Below, piece after piece: positions 46,957 through 59,408 of a DNA stretch of 64,000 nucleotides; the stretch's first letter is position 1; each line of letters opens with the position of its first letter. The translations under genes and the position numbers were made by a program. Origin of the DNA: Periconia sp. R9002. Its lineage: Eukaryota; Ascomycota; Dothideomycetes; Pleosporales; Periconiaceae. The notes beneath the pieces are model-generated. The model searched no databases. It was not told the origin of the DNA and saw only the letters and a program-made list of their open reading frames with translations. The stretch is from assembly GCA_023627715.1 (NCBI GenBank), contig JAMAHW010000098.1, forward strand, positions 1-64,000, given 5' to 3'.

Positions 46957-47097
46957 GTAAGTCTACCTGCACCACACTTCAGCCCACCACCGCCGCCATG
47001 TCTGAGCGAGCTACTCTTAGCGCACCGCGCGTCATTCACCCCGCCCGCCGCCTCCGCCAGTTTCGCCGACGCTAACGCAACCTCTTCTTGCCCACAG
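46957..47097 (+). other. 5' UTR intron of the Nam8-type gene
   Basis: A GTAAGT donor, a GCTAAC branch sequence near 47,070 and a TTGCCCACAG acceptor lie upstream of the start codon at 47169, defining a likely 141-nt leader intron. Confidence 0.7.
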
Positions 47098-47168
47098 ATC
47101 TATAACAGCTTGAGCTTCCTAGCCATTTTAGACCCGACTCTCTTATTTCCTCATCTACGATTGCAATC

Positions 47169-49261
47169 ATGAGTTTCCAAAACTACGACAACTTCCAAGG
47201 CCAGCCCAACGCTGAGCAACCCGGCGCCCCCGCTCCTCAGTCCGACATGGGCCAGCCGCTCGACAACAACCAGCAGGCCTTTGCCGCTGGCAGCATGGGT
47301 GGTCCCGGCTCTGCCCCGCAGGAGGGCCAGCAAGACGGCAACAGCAAGACGACCCTGTGGTAAGCAACTTGGACACCCAACAGGCGCGCGACTCGACGCT
47401 GACGTACACGTAGGATGGGCGAGCTCGAGCCCTGGATCGACGAGAACTTCGTTCGTAGCATCTGGTACAATATGGGCGAGAATGTCAACGTCAAGATGAT
47501 CCGCGACAAGTTCTCTGGGTAGGTCACCATCATTCGAGCAAATTCTGCAGTGCGCTAATCTGCGTTAGAAGCAACGCTGGCTACTGCTTCATTGACTTCG
47601 CAACCCCTGCCGCAGCCTCCAAGGCTCTTACCCTCAACGGCCAGTTGATTCCCAACTCCAACCGTCCCTTCAAGCTCAACTGGGCCACCGGCGGCGGCCT
47701 CACGGATCAACGGTTAGTCGGATCGCAAAAACAAATGCTTTGCGCCACAATGGTATGCTAACTAGAACAGCCGAGATGAGCGCGGACCGGAATTCTCCAT
47801 CTTCGTCGGCGACCTAGGACCCGAGGTCAACGAGTTTGTCCTCGTGCAGCTTTTCCAGAACAAGTATCCCACCTGCAAGTCCGCCAAGATCATGTCCGAT
47901 CCCATTTCCGGAATGTCGCGCGGGTATGGTTTTGTGCGATTCTCGAGCGAGGAGGACCAGCAGAAGGCCCTGAACGAGATGCAAGGCGTCTACTGCGGCA
48001 ATCGTCCCATGCGCATTTCTACCGCCACACCCAAGAACAAGAGCGGTGGACCCGGAGGGCAGGCCATGGGTGGAATGCCACAGGGCGGTGGTCCAGGTGG
48101 TATGTACTCCATGGGCGCACCCCCCATGGGCTACTACGGCGCCCCCCAGCCGATGAATCAGTTCACAGACCCCAACAACACCACCGTCTTCGTCGGCGGC
48201 CTCTCCGGCTATGTCACCGAGGACGAGCTTCGCTCCTTCTTCCAGGGTTTCGGTGAAATCACGTACGTCAAGATTCCCCCAGGCAAGGGCTGTGGCTTCG
48301 TTCAGTTTGTGCAGCGTCACGCGGCCGAGATGGCCATCAACCAGATGCAAGGTTATCCGATCGGCAATTCGCGCGTCCGCCTCTCCTGGGGTCGTAGTCA
48401 AAATAACTCGGGCCCTGCTGGCACCCCTTACCGCCCTGCACCCCCACCACCCGTCTTTCCCACCATGGGCATGCCCCCATCCCACCCCTACGGCAACTTT
48501 GCTCCCATGAAGGTACGCAGCACTCCCCTGATTCCTGTCGCCCCATTCTCTTGCTAACTCTCTGCCGCAGTAAGCTCATTCTTTCTCTGTTTCATTGCAC
48601 GGCGCACTCTATGATTCACCGGTTGGCTTCTGCACAATGATCCCTTTTGTCACGATCACCTCAATGATTTAGCGATCCGAACTCTTCTCTATTTCTGGGC
48701 GGCTCTTAAAAGTTTCGATTTGACGACTTCAATCTTTGAGATGTTCTTAGAGAGGGCACTTTGTATAACAGCGACCGCCGGTTCATCAGTGGTCTCGTAT
48801 GGGTTTTTCTTGGGGGGGTTTGTAGCTAGTGTTCTCTCAGCCACTGCCGGATGCTTTCTGCCTTTCCTTATGAGTGCGCATGATTGGCATTCCAATCAAC
48901 AGAAATTGTTTTCCGTGTTTTCTTTTTCGGTGCTTGACGATCTATTTTTCTTCACCTCCACCGTCAGCCCTGTTTTTTCTTCTCTTCTCTGGCGATGTGC
49001 CCTTTTGATTGGATGCGCTTTTCGTCTCTTCTGCACTACTTCATTCTTCAGCTTCTCGAGGACAGCTTATACTGATTGTGCTCCTGCAGTCCCTATGGCG
49101 GTGGCGCCCACCAGCAGTCGCTCATGCCCGCCGGCATGCCCAACGGCCACCCCAACGGCCATGGTCCCCCTGGCATGCCAGGTGGCGCCGACGGTATGAA
49201 TGGTCAAGGGTTGAACAACGGCAGTGGGGATGACGGAGCCTTTGCCCAGCAACTGTCTTGA
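47169..49261 (+). CDS. Three-RRM RNA-binding protein of the Nam8/Ngr1/Csx1 group
   Basis: 450 residues from exons 47169-47359, 47414-47518, 47569-47712, 47771-48511 and 49090-49261. RRM1 is LWMGELEPWIDENFVRSIW with NAGYCFIDF, RRM2 is IFVGDLGPEV with GYGFVRF, and RRM3 is VFVGGLSGYVTEDELRSFF with GCGFVQF. Gln/Gly/Pro-rich regions lie at both ends. Yeast Nam8 is a U1 snRNP component that helps weak donor sites, and Ngr1/Csx1 act in mRNA stability. The last intervening sequence fits a stwintron. An internal intron 48513-48570 (GTACGC to CCGCAG) splits the donor of an outer intron, whose G is base 48512 and whose TAAGC begins at 48571, ending CTGCAG at 49089. Without outer splicing the frame stops at once (TAA at 48571). 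Confidence 0.93.
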
Positions 49262-50264
49262 TCATGGCCGACGGCATACACGTAGCATTTGCCCGTCGGT
49301 CATGGACTCTTGAACAACGGTTGAATATCAATTCCTGTCCATCTTCCGCGATTTAGCATGGCGTCTGGCGCGACAACGATACCCGTTGAATTGGATGAGG
49401 CTTTGCTTTCACGCTCTTCATCGATAGAGGTTGCATTGGGCCCCATGGGTCACCTCAACAGGTGTTTATTTTTTTTATCTTTCCAATTTCTCTCCCATTT
49501 TTGCGGTCAGCTGGTGGATTCATTCCCCCATTATGCCATGCATCATTTGGGTGTTGAGCGACGATGCGGTTGTCTCGGCCGCCATTCTTTCTAGTAATGA
49601 CCTTTTATTTATGATCAGCCTTTTGTTCCCGTCGTATTGCGTGTTGCATGCAGCGTAGTACTTATCGCCTCGTGTTTTTGTGAATTATTGCGCATCCATA
49701 CCCGTACACTGCATTTGAGGGAGAAAAGTATGGAGCAGGTAAGTATGAACTAGTTGATGCAAGCACGCGGTCGCAGACGCATTTTCCAAGCGTGTCTCGT
49801 CGTGACGCAGAGGAGGCAGGCGCCACAGAGTCCTGAGGTTTGCGGTCTGATGGACCACGTGAGCTCCAACATTTCACAGATTGATGTCTGCATGTTACAT
49901 ATGCAGCAGAATTTCTGGCTGTTTACGCTGAGTAGTACATTGCAGGCAAATTTAATACGTATGTATTCCAAAACTATAGCAGCTGCTTCGCGTTTTTAGA
50001 AGCCAGCTCATGCTAGGATCCGGAAAACCATACATGTATTGATCGAAAAGGATTATTTCGTGCCTTCCAAATACACCAGGCATACGCTGCTACCTACTAG
50101 CCTACCTGCCCAGAGCAAACTCGCTGCAATCACCGCCGAGCAATTGTTTCCTCATCGACTTTCCCATTCCTTTTCACCTCCAATGCCATAACTCTTCCAT
50201 CGTCCGCATACCGCACGTTGAGGCCAGTCACCCATTGCAAAGCAGCCCTCAGCGGTTGCCCGAC
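49262..50264. other. 3' UTR and intergenic sequence
   Basis: About 1 kb between two plus-strand genes. No coding frame is supported. Confidence 0.65.
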
Positions 50265-52241
50265 ATGCGCTACGACAATTGGGACGTAATTCTTTTCCCA
50301 AAAGACTCGCTCGTGCCAATACAGGAATTTCGAACTGCGTGTTACACGCCTGATGTTGAGAGTACGTGGGCTTCAACGGAACTGAGTTATCATCTCTTGC
50401 TAACGCAATAGCAGATGGCCGCGCACTTCCCACGCTCGCATGCTATATCGCCTCGCAACCACCATTGACACCATTTCGAATCTCTGTTCACTCATGGGCC
50501 GCCCCAGTCATGCCGTCCCAACTGATTGAGTCGCGTCGAAAGCCAAGTCAGCGAGTCGTGATCACGGCACAAGTTCTTGTGAATGGCTCTGGAGTGTTGT
50601 AAGCTGTATATTGCATGGCAATATGTACGCTTTACTCATCAGCTCCAGCCACGGCTTCTACGAAATTGGGACCAAATGGCCCCAAGAAATCGGTAACTTC
50701 TCTCATTTGCACCAAAACAAGAATATGCAGAAATACGTGGCTCACAGATGCACAGTGAACGTAAAGCGCTCCATTCTTGAGCCCCTGCAGATCCGCAGGC
50801 ATGGTCCATTCCTCGACTTTCCACCCTTCCAGTTGAACGTCCTCATGCAAAATTCATGGAACATTAGGGACAATGAAGGAAAGATCAAGATTTTGCTGTC
50901 GGAACAACTTGTTCAAAAAACACACAATTCCCCTGGTCTTGAGCTCGGGGTCTCTAATCCCATAATTTGCTTCACCTTCCAACATGCACCGCGCGATATT
51001 CTCGAGCAATCGGGAATTGCCTGGCCCATCCATAACCCGCTTCTTTTAGCCTCTCAGCGGGGCGTTGAGTGGCTGCCAACCTCCCGTGCACATGCGACAA
51101 AAACTCGTGACTTTGCCACTGAGCCTTCGTTTGGAGGAACACGCAACACTGACCTCCAAGGTAGCTCTCGGGCGGATCATCCTGCTGCACCATCGCAATG
51201 GACGAAGGCATCTGAGAAGGAATTGCGCACAAATGCTTGGGACTCCTCGGTGCCGGACATGTATGGATCTGATGCTTTCAGACAGATTGACTCTTGGAGT
51301 GCACCAGATTTTCATCGAGGGGCGGATGGAACCAATCAAAAGAATAACAACCAGGTCATTGTGACTTTACGAGAGGATCAGCTCGGCCAAATCGTACGTA
51401 TACACATTGCCGTTTTTTGCAACCCATCGCAGGAGTCAATTCTTCGTCGAAGAGCAGACTTGAAGGCTGACACGCTTAGATTGGAGCAATCAGTCCTCCC
51501 AAGAGAAATTACGGCCATGGTTCGGTTTTTCCCAGTGCTGGTTTGCCTCCCAAAATGGCTAGTTTTGCCACTCGACCTTCTGCAGCAGCTCTTGCTCGTA
51601 AAACATCGTGTCCTGATTCAAGTACAAAAAGCGGAAATAAAACACCCGTGGATCCTTCACAGGATCCCAACCTACACAATGCATACCCAGATCCCACTTC
51701 GATGTTTACTTCTCAGCCATACACTTCTCGTGCAGATAGGAAAGACTCGGATGTCTCGATGCGTGACCCGTCATCAGTATTCTCGGCGGTACCAGCGGGG
51801 CATCGGAGTAGCCCGGCACTTGTTCCTTCAGCCAGAGATGTTGTCCAATCCCGTAAAGAGGGACTTACGACAGTGCCTCCGACTCTAGACTCAGGGCAAA
51901 TCCAGAGCTTGTTACCAGACATAGGCCATTTCAAGAGCAACCATGAGGAGTCTGGTGAAGGTCAGAGCAACACTGCCATTGCTGCAGACGACGAAAGTGG
52001 TTTTGTGCCGGGCCACAAGGTCATGTCGAGTGTTGACAGCACTGTGCGACTGGAGAGGCAACTCTTCAGTGCCCTAGGAGAGGAACTTTCAGGTTTCAAC
52101 GAGGAGTCACTGGAAGATGACCTTGGCAGCCCGATCACCAAGCGGAAGAGACACTGCACGTTTGGCGACCGGGGCTACAGTCCTCTTTCCAAGGTAGCCA
52201 AGGAGGACAAGGACACACCCCACCTTCGAGGAGGGGTTTGA
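50265..52241 (+). CDS. Conserved fungal hypothetical protein with disordered C-terminus
   Basis: 598 residues from exons 50265-50361, 50412-50598, 50643-51393 and 51480-52241, total 1797 nt in frame. The N-terminus MRYDNWDVILFPKDSLVPIQ, then LACYIASQPPLTPFRISVHS with W next and LDFPPFQ, belongs to a family I have seen widely in ascomycetes without known function. It is probably a beta-rich domain of about 200 residues. The rest is Ser/Pro/Asp-rich (for example SFATRPSAAALARKTS and DSDVSMRDPSSVFS) and ends with KRKRHC, a possible nuclear signal. Introns carry CTAAC or CTGAC branch sites. A further intron around 50,692-50,745 cannot be excluded. Confidence 0.75.
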
Positions 52242-52743
52242 GGCAGATACGAGGGCATCTGCGAAAGACAGTAGTGATGGAGACGAGTGAGAAGGCCAGT
52301 AACAGCCCGTTGTTTAAGAGATTATCGGATACAGTATATACTTTTGGTTGTCCGCGGATGGTCAGTTGATAAACATTATACATGTCCATGAGATGGAAGT
52401 TTTTTGGAGTTGCTAGTATACGTAAACATGTCAAATGGCATTCATCATGGTAGCCATCCACCAGAAAAAAAAGTGTACAAGTGTGTGCGAAATGGCCGCT
52501 GTGCCAAACATGAAAGCACGGAATACGAGAAAACCGGATGCTGAAGCTATGGTATCTGCAAGGCCTTTTCCCAAAACGCCGTCGAATGCTTCCCAATCAG
52601 CACAAAGAAGTTCGTACAAAAAACACGAGGGGAGGAGAGAGAAAAGGGCGGCCCAAAAAAGCCCTGTTCCCCACCATCCCTCTACCTACCCAACCACGCA
52701 GGCCTTGCACGCAAGACCCTTTCAACACTCTTTCCTCTCCCCC
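52242..52743. other. Convergent 3' flanks
   Basis: About 500 bases between the stops of the hypothetical gene and the zinc-ribbon gene. Frames here are not supported as coding. Confidence 0.6.
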
Positions 52744-53420
52744 TTATCTATACTGCTGTTGTCCCGGCACGCCGGCGGGCGGAGGGCCATAACCCTGCGG
52801 TGCCCCATTGTTGTAACCGTACTTTTGCTGACCGCCAGCGCCGGGCGGCGCGCCGTGTTCGCCGCCGCTCATGGCGTACCCCTGCTGCTGCTGCTGACCT
52901 CCGCTGTTGATCATGGCCTGCACGTCCGGTCGGTACTTGATGTCCTGCCAGAAGTTGCAGATGTGGCAGCCCACCTCGCGGTACGGCTTAAGCGAGAAGG
53001 GGATGATGGGGATGAAGCAGAATGTGAACCATTCCCTAATTTTTTTTACACGTCAGTTTATTTGGACTTTGACCGGTGGGTGTAAGCTGGGGAGGGAGGG
53101 AAAGGGAGAGGGAAGGGGTGTTGGCCGTACCATCGCTTCATGACGCGACCCGAGTGGTTACCGCAGTTTTGACATTGCACTGTGATGTTTTCGGCGCCCG
53201 CGACGCGCGATGTGAAGGCTGTGAGTTGGTTTCGTGTTAGCGAGTTCTACATGTTTTGTTCTTGAGGGAGAGCGATGCGGGTTTTGGGTGGTGTGATGTG
53301 GCGAGTGTGCCTTTTTTGGTCTTGACATTACAGTGAAGTAAAGCATGGAGAAGGAAAAAGGGGAAAGGAAGGGTTTCATGTAGACGTACTGTGTGTTCCG
53401 CAGGTGAAGAAGAAGAACAT
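52744..53420 (-). CDS. Zinc-ribbon (zinc_ribbon_15 type) small protein
   Basis: 136 residues from exons 53390-53420, 53131-53218 and 52744-53035. The N-terminus MFFFFTCGTHS and the pairs CQNCGN and CHICNF give the Cys ligands of a zinc ribbon. Between them lies WFTFCFIPIIPFS, a conserved hydrophobic strand typical of this small fungal family. The C-terminal half is Gln/Gly/Pro-rich and ends PAGVPGQQQYR. The first intron is 171 nt and the second 95 nt. The cellular role is not established. The hydrophobic segment could hold it at membranes. Confidence 0.9.
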
Positions 53421-54681
53421 GATGGTGAAGTGTGTTTTTCTTTTTGCCGGTTTATTTCTTCCGCTGCCGCTCGCTTGTCCTTTGCAAGCTCTCAGTTGTA
53501 CACACTTATGCGTGGGTGTGAATGCTATGTATCCAAAAACGGGTAGGCCGATGGTAATCGCTCGTGTGAGTAGGACAGGTAGGCGCAGGTCTCTGGGAAG
53601 GTTGTTGTTGGTGTTTGCTGCCTTGAAGTGGTCCGGGTTGAGGTTCAATGTGAGGAGACGAGGTGACGTGATGTGACACCGTGCGTAGGTATGGTGTGTC
53701 CGAGGTTGTCGTGCTGCGGCACGATGTGCGGAGGTGAGAAGTAGGTACAGTAGCGGCGGGTAGGGGGATGGGTAGATGGATGGATGGAACGGTATTGGCG
53801 TGCGTGAGTCGTGATAGAGACAGGTTGCGCGCGGAGGAAGGGTGCAAAGGGGGCGCGGGCGGCGTTGTTATGCTAGGTAGTTGTAGAGGGGAGGATTTGC
53901 GGTCGTGTTCAAGAGAATTGGCATGGATGGATTGTCACAGCGTCTAGGTAGGGATCGGCGCCAAGTGGTCGTCATCAGCTTCAGCCACACTTGGTTTCCG
54001 CTACCTACGTCTTTGTTGTTTGCCGCCTTGCAAAAGAGAATGCGGGGTTACTGGGGGCAATAGCGCATGCCTAACGCAGAAGGTGGTGCAAGTATCCATC
54101 ATGCGCTTCTGCTTGATGGCTGCGGTTTGATTGTGGCGTTGTCGTGTCGTGAGAGTCACTGGTGTCGACATTCAGTGTTGGCATGTAAGGCCATGGATAC
54201 AGTACTCGGCACTTCCATCTACTTGGCATGAGCTAATGAATTCGTGTATATTAATACCTGTATAGCATGATAAGTAGGTATGATTCCACAATCAATTCAT
54301 CCAACATAAAACCATGTAGAACATTAGGTCGCTGTCATCATCTAAAAATCTTGTTCCATTTCGTTTGCAAGTATTACGCCTTTTGGTACAAACCAGGACC
54401 TGGAGAACTCAACCCAAATCTCGCGGCTCCAACACCATCATAATACACATGATATTCTCGCTACACATGCTCAACGCGTAATCGTTCCAGACATCTAGCC
54501 TTAGCCGAAAACCTCAATCACGTCGTATTGGCTACAAAACATGGACGTGAGCCACGGGACGCCTCAGCCTCGTCGTCCAGGTCAGGTACTGGTCGACAGA
54601 CCGAAGAGTGCGAGGTGGCATTGTCGCTGATACGGAATCAGACGACGCGTTCAGCCCAGGACTCCCAGTGTCACATTTGGT
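53421..54681. other. 1.26 kb spacer upstream of the zinc-ribbon gene
   Basis: It contains the promoter of the zinc-ribbon gene and the 3' flank of the dynein light chain gene. No gene is seen. Frames near 53,400-53,850 lack coding features. Confidence 0.65.
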
Positions 54682-55444
54682 TTACTGCGTCTTGAAGAGG
54701 AGGATGGCACAGTGGCCGAGATAGAAGTAGATGAAGTGCTTAGTCTCTGCCAAAGGGTCTTGTTAGTATCACATGACTCGCAAACAACACCAGGCTCGAT
54801 TGTTCAAAGGAGCACATACCGTGAGTGACGAAGCTACCGAAATTGCGGCCCACGATGCAGTGCCATGTTGCGCCCTTGCGGCTGTCGAACTACAGAAGGG
54901 TCAGTTGGCTGTGTTGCCGAGAGGTACATAAGGCAGAGAGTCATTGTTTACCTCCTTCTTGATGTATTGGGCAATGTCCTGCAGAATTCGCGTTAGTTGA
55001 GAATGCACATGGTCAAATCTAATGCTACTACAATCAATAGCAGATGCATTCAAGACCAAAACATACCTTCTCAATGGTAAATTGCTCCATCGCTTGCTGG
55101 GCTGAGAAATGTCAGTTTGGAAAGTCCGCAAGCAAGTACGTGAGAACGGGGACAGCCTTACAAACTTCGATGGCCTCTTGCTGCATCTCTTCGCTCTGTA
55201 CAATCGAACGAGTCAATGAATGGATGCATTATACATGGAGAGGAGCGGCGCTCATTGCCCCAAGCAGCTATATATCATACCATATCAGCGGATTTGATTT
55301 GAGCTGAGCACAAGTCAGTCAGTCGTCCACATATACATGGCTACCCAATGTTGTGCACATGCACATGCGCATAACAAAACATAACATACCTTCCTGCTTA
55401 ATCGAGGTCTTCTCGTCGGCCATGGCGCTCTTCCCGTCGGCCAT
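54682..55444 (-). CDS. Dynein light chain LC8
   Basis: 102 residues from seven exons: 55390-55444, 55281-55303, 55162-55195, 55067-55101, 54952-54978, 54820-54889 and 54682-54746. LC8 is a dimeric hub protein that binds dynein intermediate chain and many other partners, and in hyphae it supports nuclear and vesicle transport. The family core is unmistakable: [46 protein letters not shown] and GHCAILLFK. The N-terminal extension [20 protein letters not shown] is slightly longer than in animals. Several exons are only 23-35 nt. The gene shares a 435-bp divergent promoter with the Mrd1 gene. Confidence 0.95.
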
Positions 55445-55879
55445 TGAAGGTGGAGTTTAGAGAGTGGAAAGGAGTTGAAAGAAGGGGAGGAGCGCAAAGT
55501 GATTGATTGAGCAAGAGAGGCAGTCTTGGTGACGAGCAAGTAGTGGCAGCCTGGAGGATGGAGGGGCGTTGAGGATTGAATAGGTAGAACAGTGAGTAGA
55601 CGTCGGCTACACACCGGTCTCGGTCGTGCTTTCCCCAACTCACAGCAACGCGGCAGTCGCTAGCTTTCCCCCGTGGCGCGCCAAGACTTTCGAGGACCCA
55701 CTCGCCGGCAGACTGCAACAAAATTTTTGACCGCTCTCATACACCAACATTCTCATTCTTCATCTTCCTGGTGATTTGCTCTCGACGCCTCCGTCGCCTC
55801 TCTTTTCGTCACCCTTTGTTCACAATACCGCATCGAGCAGGCCACAGCTCAAACAGCGGACCAAGAAAGAACAGCGTCA
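55445..55879. promoter_or_regulatory. Bidirectional promoter between LC8 and Mrd1 genes
   Basis: 435 bases separate two divergent start codons of housekeeping genes. The Mrd1 side is CT-rich (TCTTCATCTTCC, CTCTTTTCGTCACC). No TATA box is obvious. Confidence 0.6.
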
Positions 55880-58641
55880 ATGGAGTCCTCCCGCATCTTC
55901 GTGCGCGGTCTCCCGCCCAAATTCACAGACGATGACGTCCGGAAGCACTTTGGCAAATTCCCCGTCACCGACGTCAAGTATTTCCCTGCGCGTCGTATCG
56001 GCTACGTCGGCTACAAATCACCTCAAGATGCATCAAAAGCAGTAAATTACTTCAACAAGACCTTCATCCGCATGACCAGAATCCATGTCGAGATGGCTAG
56101 ACCGGTGCGCACCTTTGACGACACTCATCATGTTTCTTCAATTGACATTCAAGACAGATCGCAGACAAGGAACTACACATGTCGCGAAGGGAGCTGAAAG
56201 CGCAGCGAAACCAGCCTAAAAACGATGACTACTACCCACCCCCGAGAGACAACAATCTCAAGCGAAAGCGAGACGAGGTCGAACAAGATCCGAAGCTAAA
56301 GGAGTATCTCGAAGTCATGCAGCCCCGCTCAAAGACCAATGTCTGGGCGAACGAAGAGGCGCAGATCGACTCTACTGCCCCTCCTGCCGCGTCCCCGGAA
56401 GAAGTAGTGGAGATTCCGGCTGGCGAGAGTGACGATGAATATCAGGTTATACCGAAAAAGGCAAAAACGGCTCAACCGAAACCGCATTCAGGGGACCCTG
56501 TCGTGATCGATTCACCCATGGTAGACCCAACGAACGAACAAGAACCTCCTGTGGTTGAGCAAGCTACAGAAAACCCCGAGGACGGCACAGCTGTCGCGCA
56601 AGCTCCTCTGACGGATGCTGACTGGCTAAGGTCACGGACTAACCGAGTGTTGGATTTGGTAGAAGACGATGAAGACGACTCGCGGCCAGACGCTCCTTCC
56701 CAGCCACATCCAATATCCCAAAACGACCCAAATCCAAAAGAGGACGAAGCTGCGGAAAAGACGAAAAACGAACAGGTGGAAGAAACGGCTCCAGACTTGA
56801 CTGAAGAGGATAAGATTCGAGAAACTGGCCGGTTGTATCTTAGAAACCTCTCGTATGAGGTGTCCCAAGAAGATCTCCAAGCCCAATTTTCCAAATATGG
56901 CGTCTTGGATGAGGTAAGAGCAAATTTTCGTTTTATATTTTTTCTCCTTCGTTGCAATGATGAACAACCAGATAGGGACAACTGATGCTTTGCATATGAG
57001 GTCCACTGGGAGAGTATTTTAGTAGATGTCTCTCTTATCTGAACGCACCATCTTTCACTATTTCTACTATATTACTTCTTAGTAGCACTTGCTGATGATA
57101 ATCAGGTACATGTACCATCAAAGAAATCCGACGGGAAAGGCAAAGGATTTGCATTCGTACAATTCGGCGACCCTGAGAATGCGGTAGTAGCATACAAAGA
57201 GAACGATGGGACAATTTTCCAAGGCCGGTTGCTTCATATTCTCTCCGGCAAAGCTAAACGAAATGATGAATTGGATGAATTTGCAATATCAAAACTTCCC
57301 TTGAAAAAGCAGAAAGAGGTTTTGAGGAAGAAGAACGCCGGTGCACACTCATTCAACTGGAATTCACTCTACCTAAACACCGACGCCGTCATGTCTGCGG
57401 TAGCACAACGCCTTAATATCAGTAAAGCCGAGCTTCTGGACCACACCTCCTCCGATGCCGCCGTGAAACAGGCTCAGGCAGAAACACACGTGATACAAGA
57501 GACGAAGAATTACTTTGCTCAACACGGTGTCGATCTTGAAGCTTTCAAGAAGAGCTCCAAGGGTGATCTGGCGATCTTGGTCAAAAACATCCCACATGGT
57601 GTGAGCGCAGCCGAGGTCAAAAAACTATTCGAAGAGCACGGTGACGTGAAACGGTTCTTGTATCCACCGCTCGGCTTGACGGCCATAGTGGAGCTTGCGA
57701 ATGCTACCCAAGCCAAAACTGCGTTTGCAGCTCTCTCGTACAGAAAGATGAAGGATTCTATTCTCTATCTAGAGAAGGCGCCCAAAGATTTATTTAAAGA
57801 AGGCGCAGTTGCACCCACCATTCCAACTTCATCTTCTGATAAGATCGGCGCTAAGCTTTCGGCAGCGGACTTGCTCGAGGACGAGCCAAAATCAGACGCT
57901 ACCAATGTGGCTACACTGCATGTGAAGAATTTGAATTTCTCCACGACAACGCAGAAACTCACAGAAACCTTCTCCCCGCTGGCCGGGTTCAGGAGCGCGG
58001 TAGTGAGGTCAAAGATTGATCCAAAGCGCGGTGTTCTGTCCCTAGGGTACGGTTTTGTCGAATTCAACAGTGCGGAAGCTGCATCCGCTGCATTGCGAGC
58101 CATGGATGGCCACAATCTCGAAGGGCATGCGTTGAAAATACAGGCTTCCCACAGAGGTGCCGACGCTGCGGAGGAGCGGCGCAGAGAGGATGCGGCCAAG
58201 AAGGCACCTGGCACCAAGATCCTTATCAAGAACTTGCCCTTTGAAGCTACTGTTAGTTTCCCTTTCTTCAATATTCCCTTCCACATGCTAACCCTGAGGT
58301 AGAAAAAGGACATTCGCGCGCTATTCGCCCCTTACGGTGCCCTTCGGTCGGTCAGGGTGCCAAAGAAATTTGATTCGTCGTCGCGTGGTTTTGGCTTTGC
58401 CGAATATTCTACGCAACGCGACGCAACCAATGCAATGAACGCGCTCAAGAACACACATTTACTAGGTCGTCGACTCGTTCTCACCTTTGCTGAGACTGAG
58501 GGAGATGATCCAGAAGCGGAGTTGGAGAAGATGCAACAGAAGGTTGGCTCACAGGCCAATAAGGTTGCCCTCCAACGATTGACATCGGGCGGGCGTAAGA
58601 AGTTCAATGTCACAGGAACCGACGATCTAGATGATGCCTAA
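55880..58641 (+). CDS. MRD1: Multiple RNA-binding domain protein Mrd1
   Basis: 821 residues from exons 55880-56104, 56158-56913, 57106-58251 and 58303-58641. Mrd1 is an essential nucleolar protein of the small-subunit processome that shapes 35S pre-rRNA for 18S formation. RRM1 begins at residue 5 (RIFVRGLPPKFTDDDVRKHF). A KELHMSRRE linker and a long acidic region follow. RRM2 starts RLYLRNLSYEVSQEDLQAQF and is split by the 192-nt intron, RRM3 is LAILVKNIPHGVSAAEVKKL, RRM4 is TLHVKNLNFSTTTQKLTETF, and RRM5 is KILIKNLPFEAT, split by the last intron. The family has the same five RRMs and about 820-880 residues. All splice sites are GT-AG. Confidence 0.96.
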
Positions 58642-59408
58642 GTGGTAAACAAATCTGGGTAGCTGCCGCGGGTCCCATCATGTTGGGGTTTTTGGGACGG
58701 CGCCCTTGCAGTTCTGACTAACGGGGGCGCGGCACTTTAGGCTCGCCCTTTCGTCTAGATACTTAAGACATCGGCGTCACGTAACTTAACACACGTTGAA
58801 TTGTGCTCGCCATCTGCGCGACACGGAGATTTCGTTGCCTGCACAGGTCTGAATCACACGCATGGCTACCACACCGCGTTGGTCTGTTTGCCCTTGTCTC
58901 AAGCAGACGCGATAGACAACTACGGTGCTTAGGCTTGCAACATGAAAACCTGTTTACCATGCTGACATTCTTTGCCCTCGGAGCATTCCCTTGAGCTCGC
59001 ACAAGAGCACGTGAGCCAGACTGCTCCAATCAGGACATTTGGCCAGTACATGCCCTTGCTCATTCTGCTAACTGTGATCGATGTAGCAGTGTTATCATTC
59101 CTTCCAAGGAGTAGACCCATAGGGAGTAGATTACCTGGCCGACAAGCGAGATAGTACTGCTTTTGACCATCCGTAGTGTGTTAGTGTAATTTCAACGATA
59201 ATGTGACCGCTCCAGTTTGATGGTAACCTGCTATACCTCTGAGGGGCAAATTCCATCCACACCTGCTATATCACTCTTTTGACCCTCATAATTCTATCCT
59301 GCATTTCTCACTTGCCACATTCTCTCACAACAGTCATTCTTTTGCTCCAACGCTCTACGTTCCTTTCTCTCAGACATTCTTTAGATTCCATTCTTTTCAG
59401 CTGCTCCA
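58642..59408. other. Intergenic and promoter sequence
   Basis: About 770 bases between Mrd1 and the TEA-domain gene. The right end is CT-rich and probably the promoter of the latter. No RNA gene was recognised. Confidence 0.6.

Noticed and set aside
48720..49199. 159-codon plus frame with hydrophobic stretches
   Set aside because: It lies inside the outer intron of the Nam8-type gene and overlaps its last exon in the wrong frame.
50692..50750. Candidate intron GTAACT to CACAG in the hypothetical gene
   Set aside because: Removing it brings a stop codon into frame, whereas reading through keeps the frame open. It was left as coding but flagged as uncertain.
54820..54889. Suspected 1-nt deletion in the GRNFGSF motif of LC8
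   Set aside because: Rereading the bases at 54,840-54,850 showed the full TTT, so the exon is intact.
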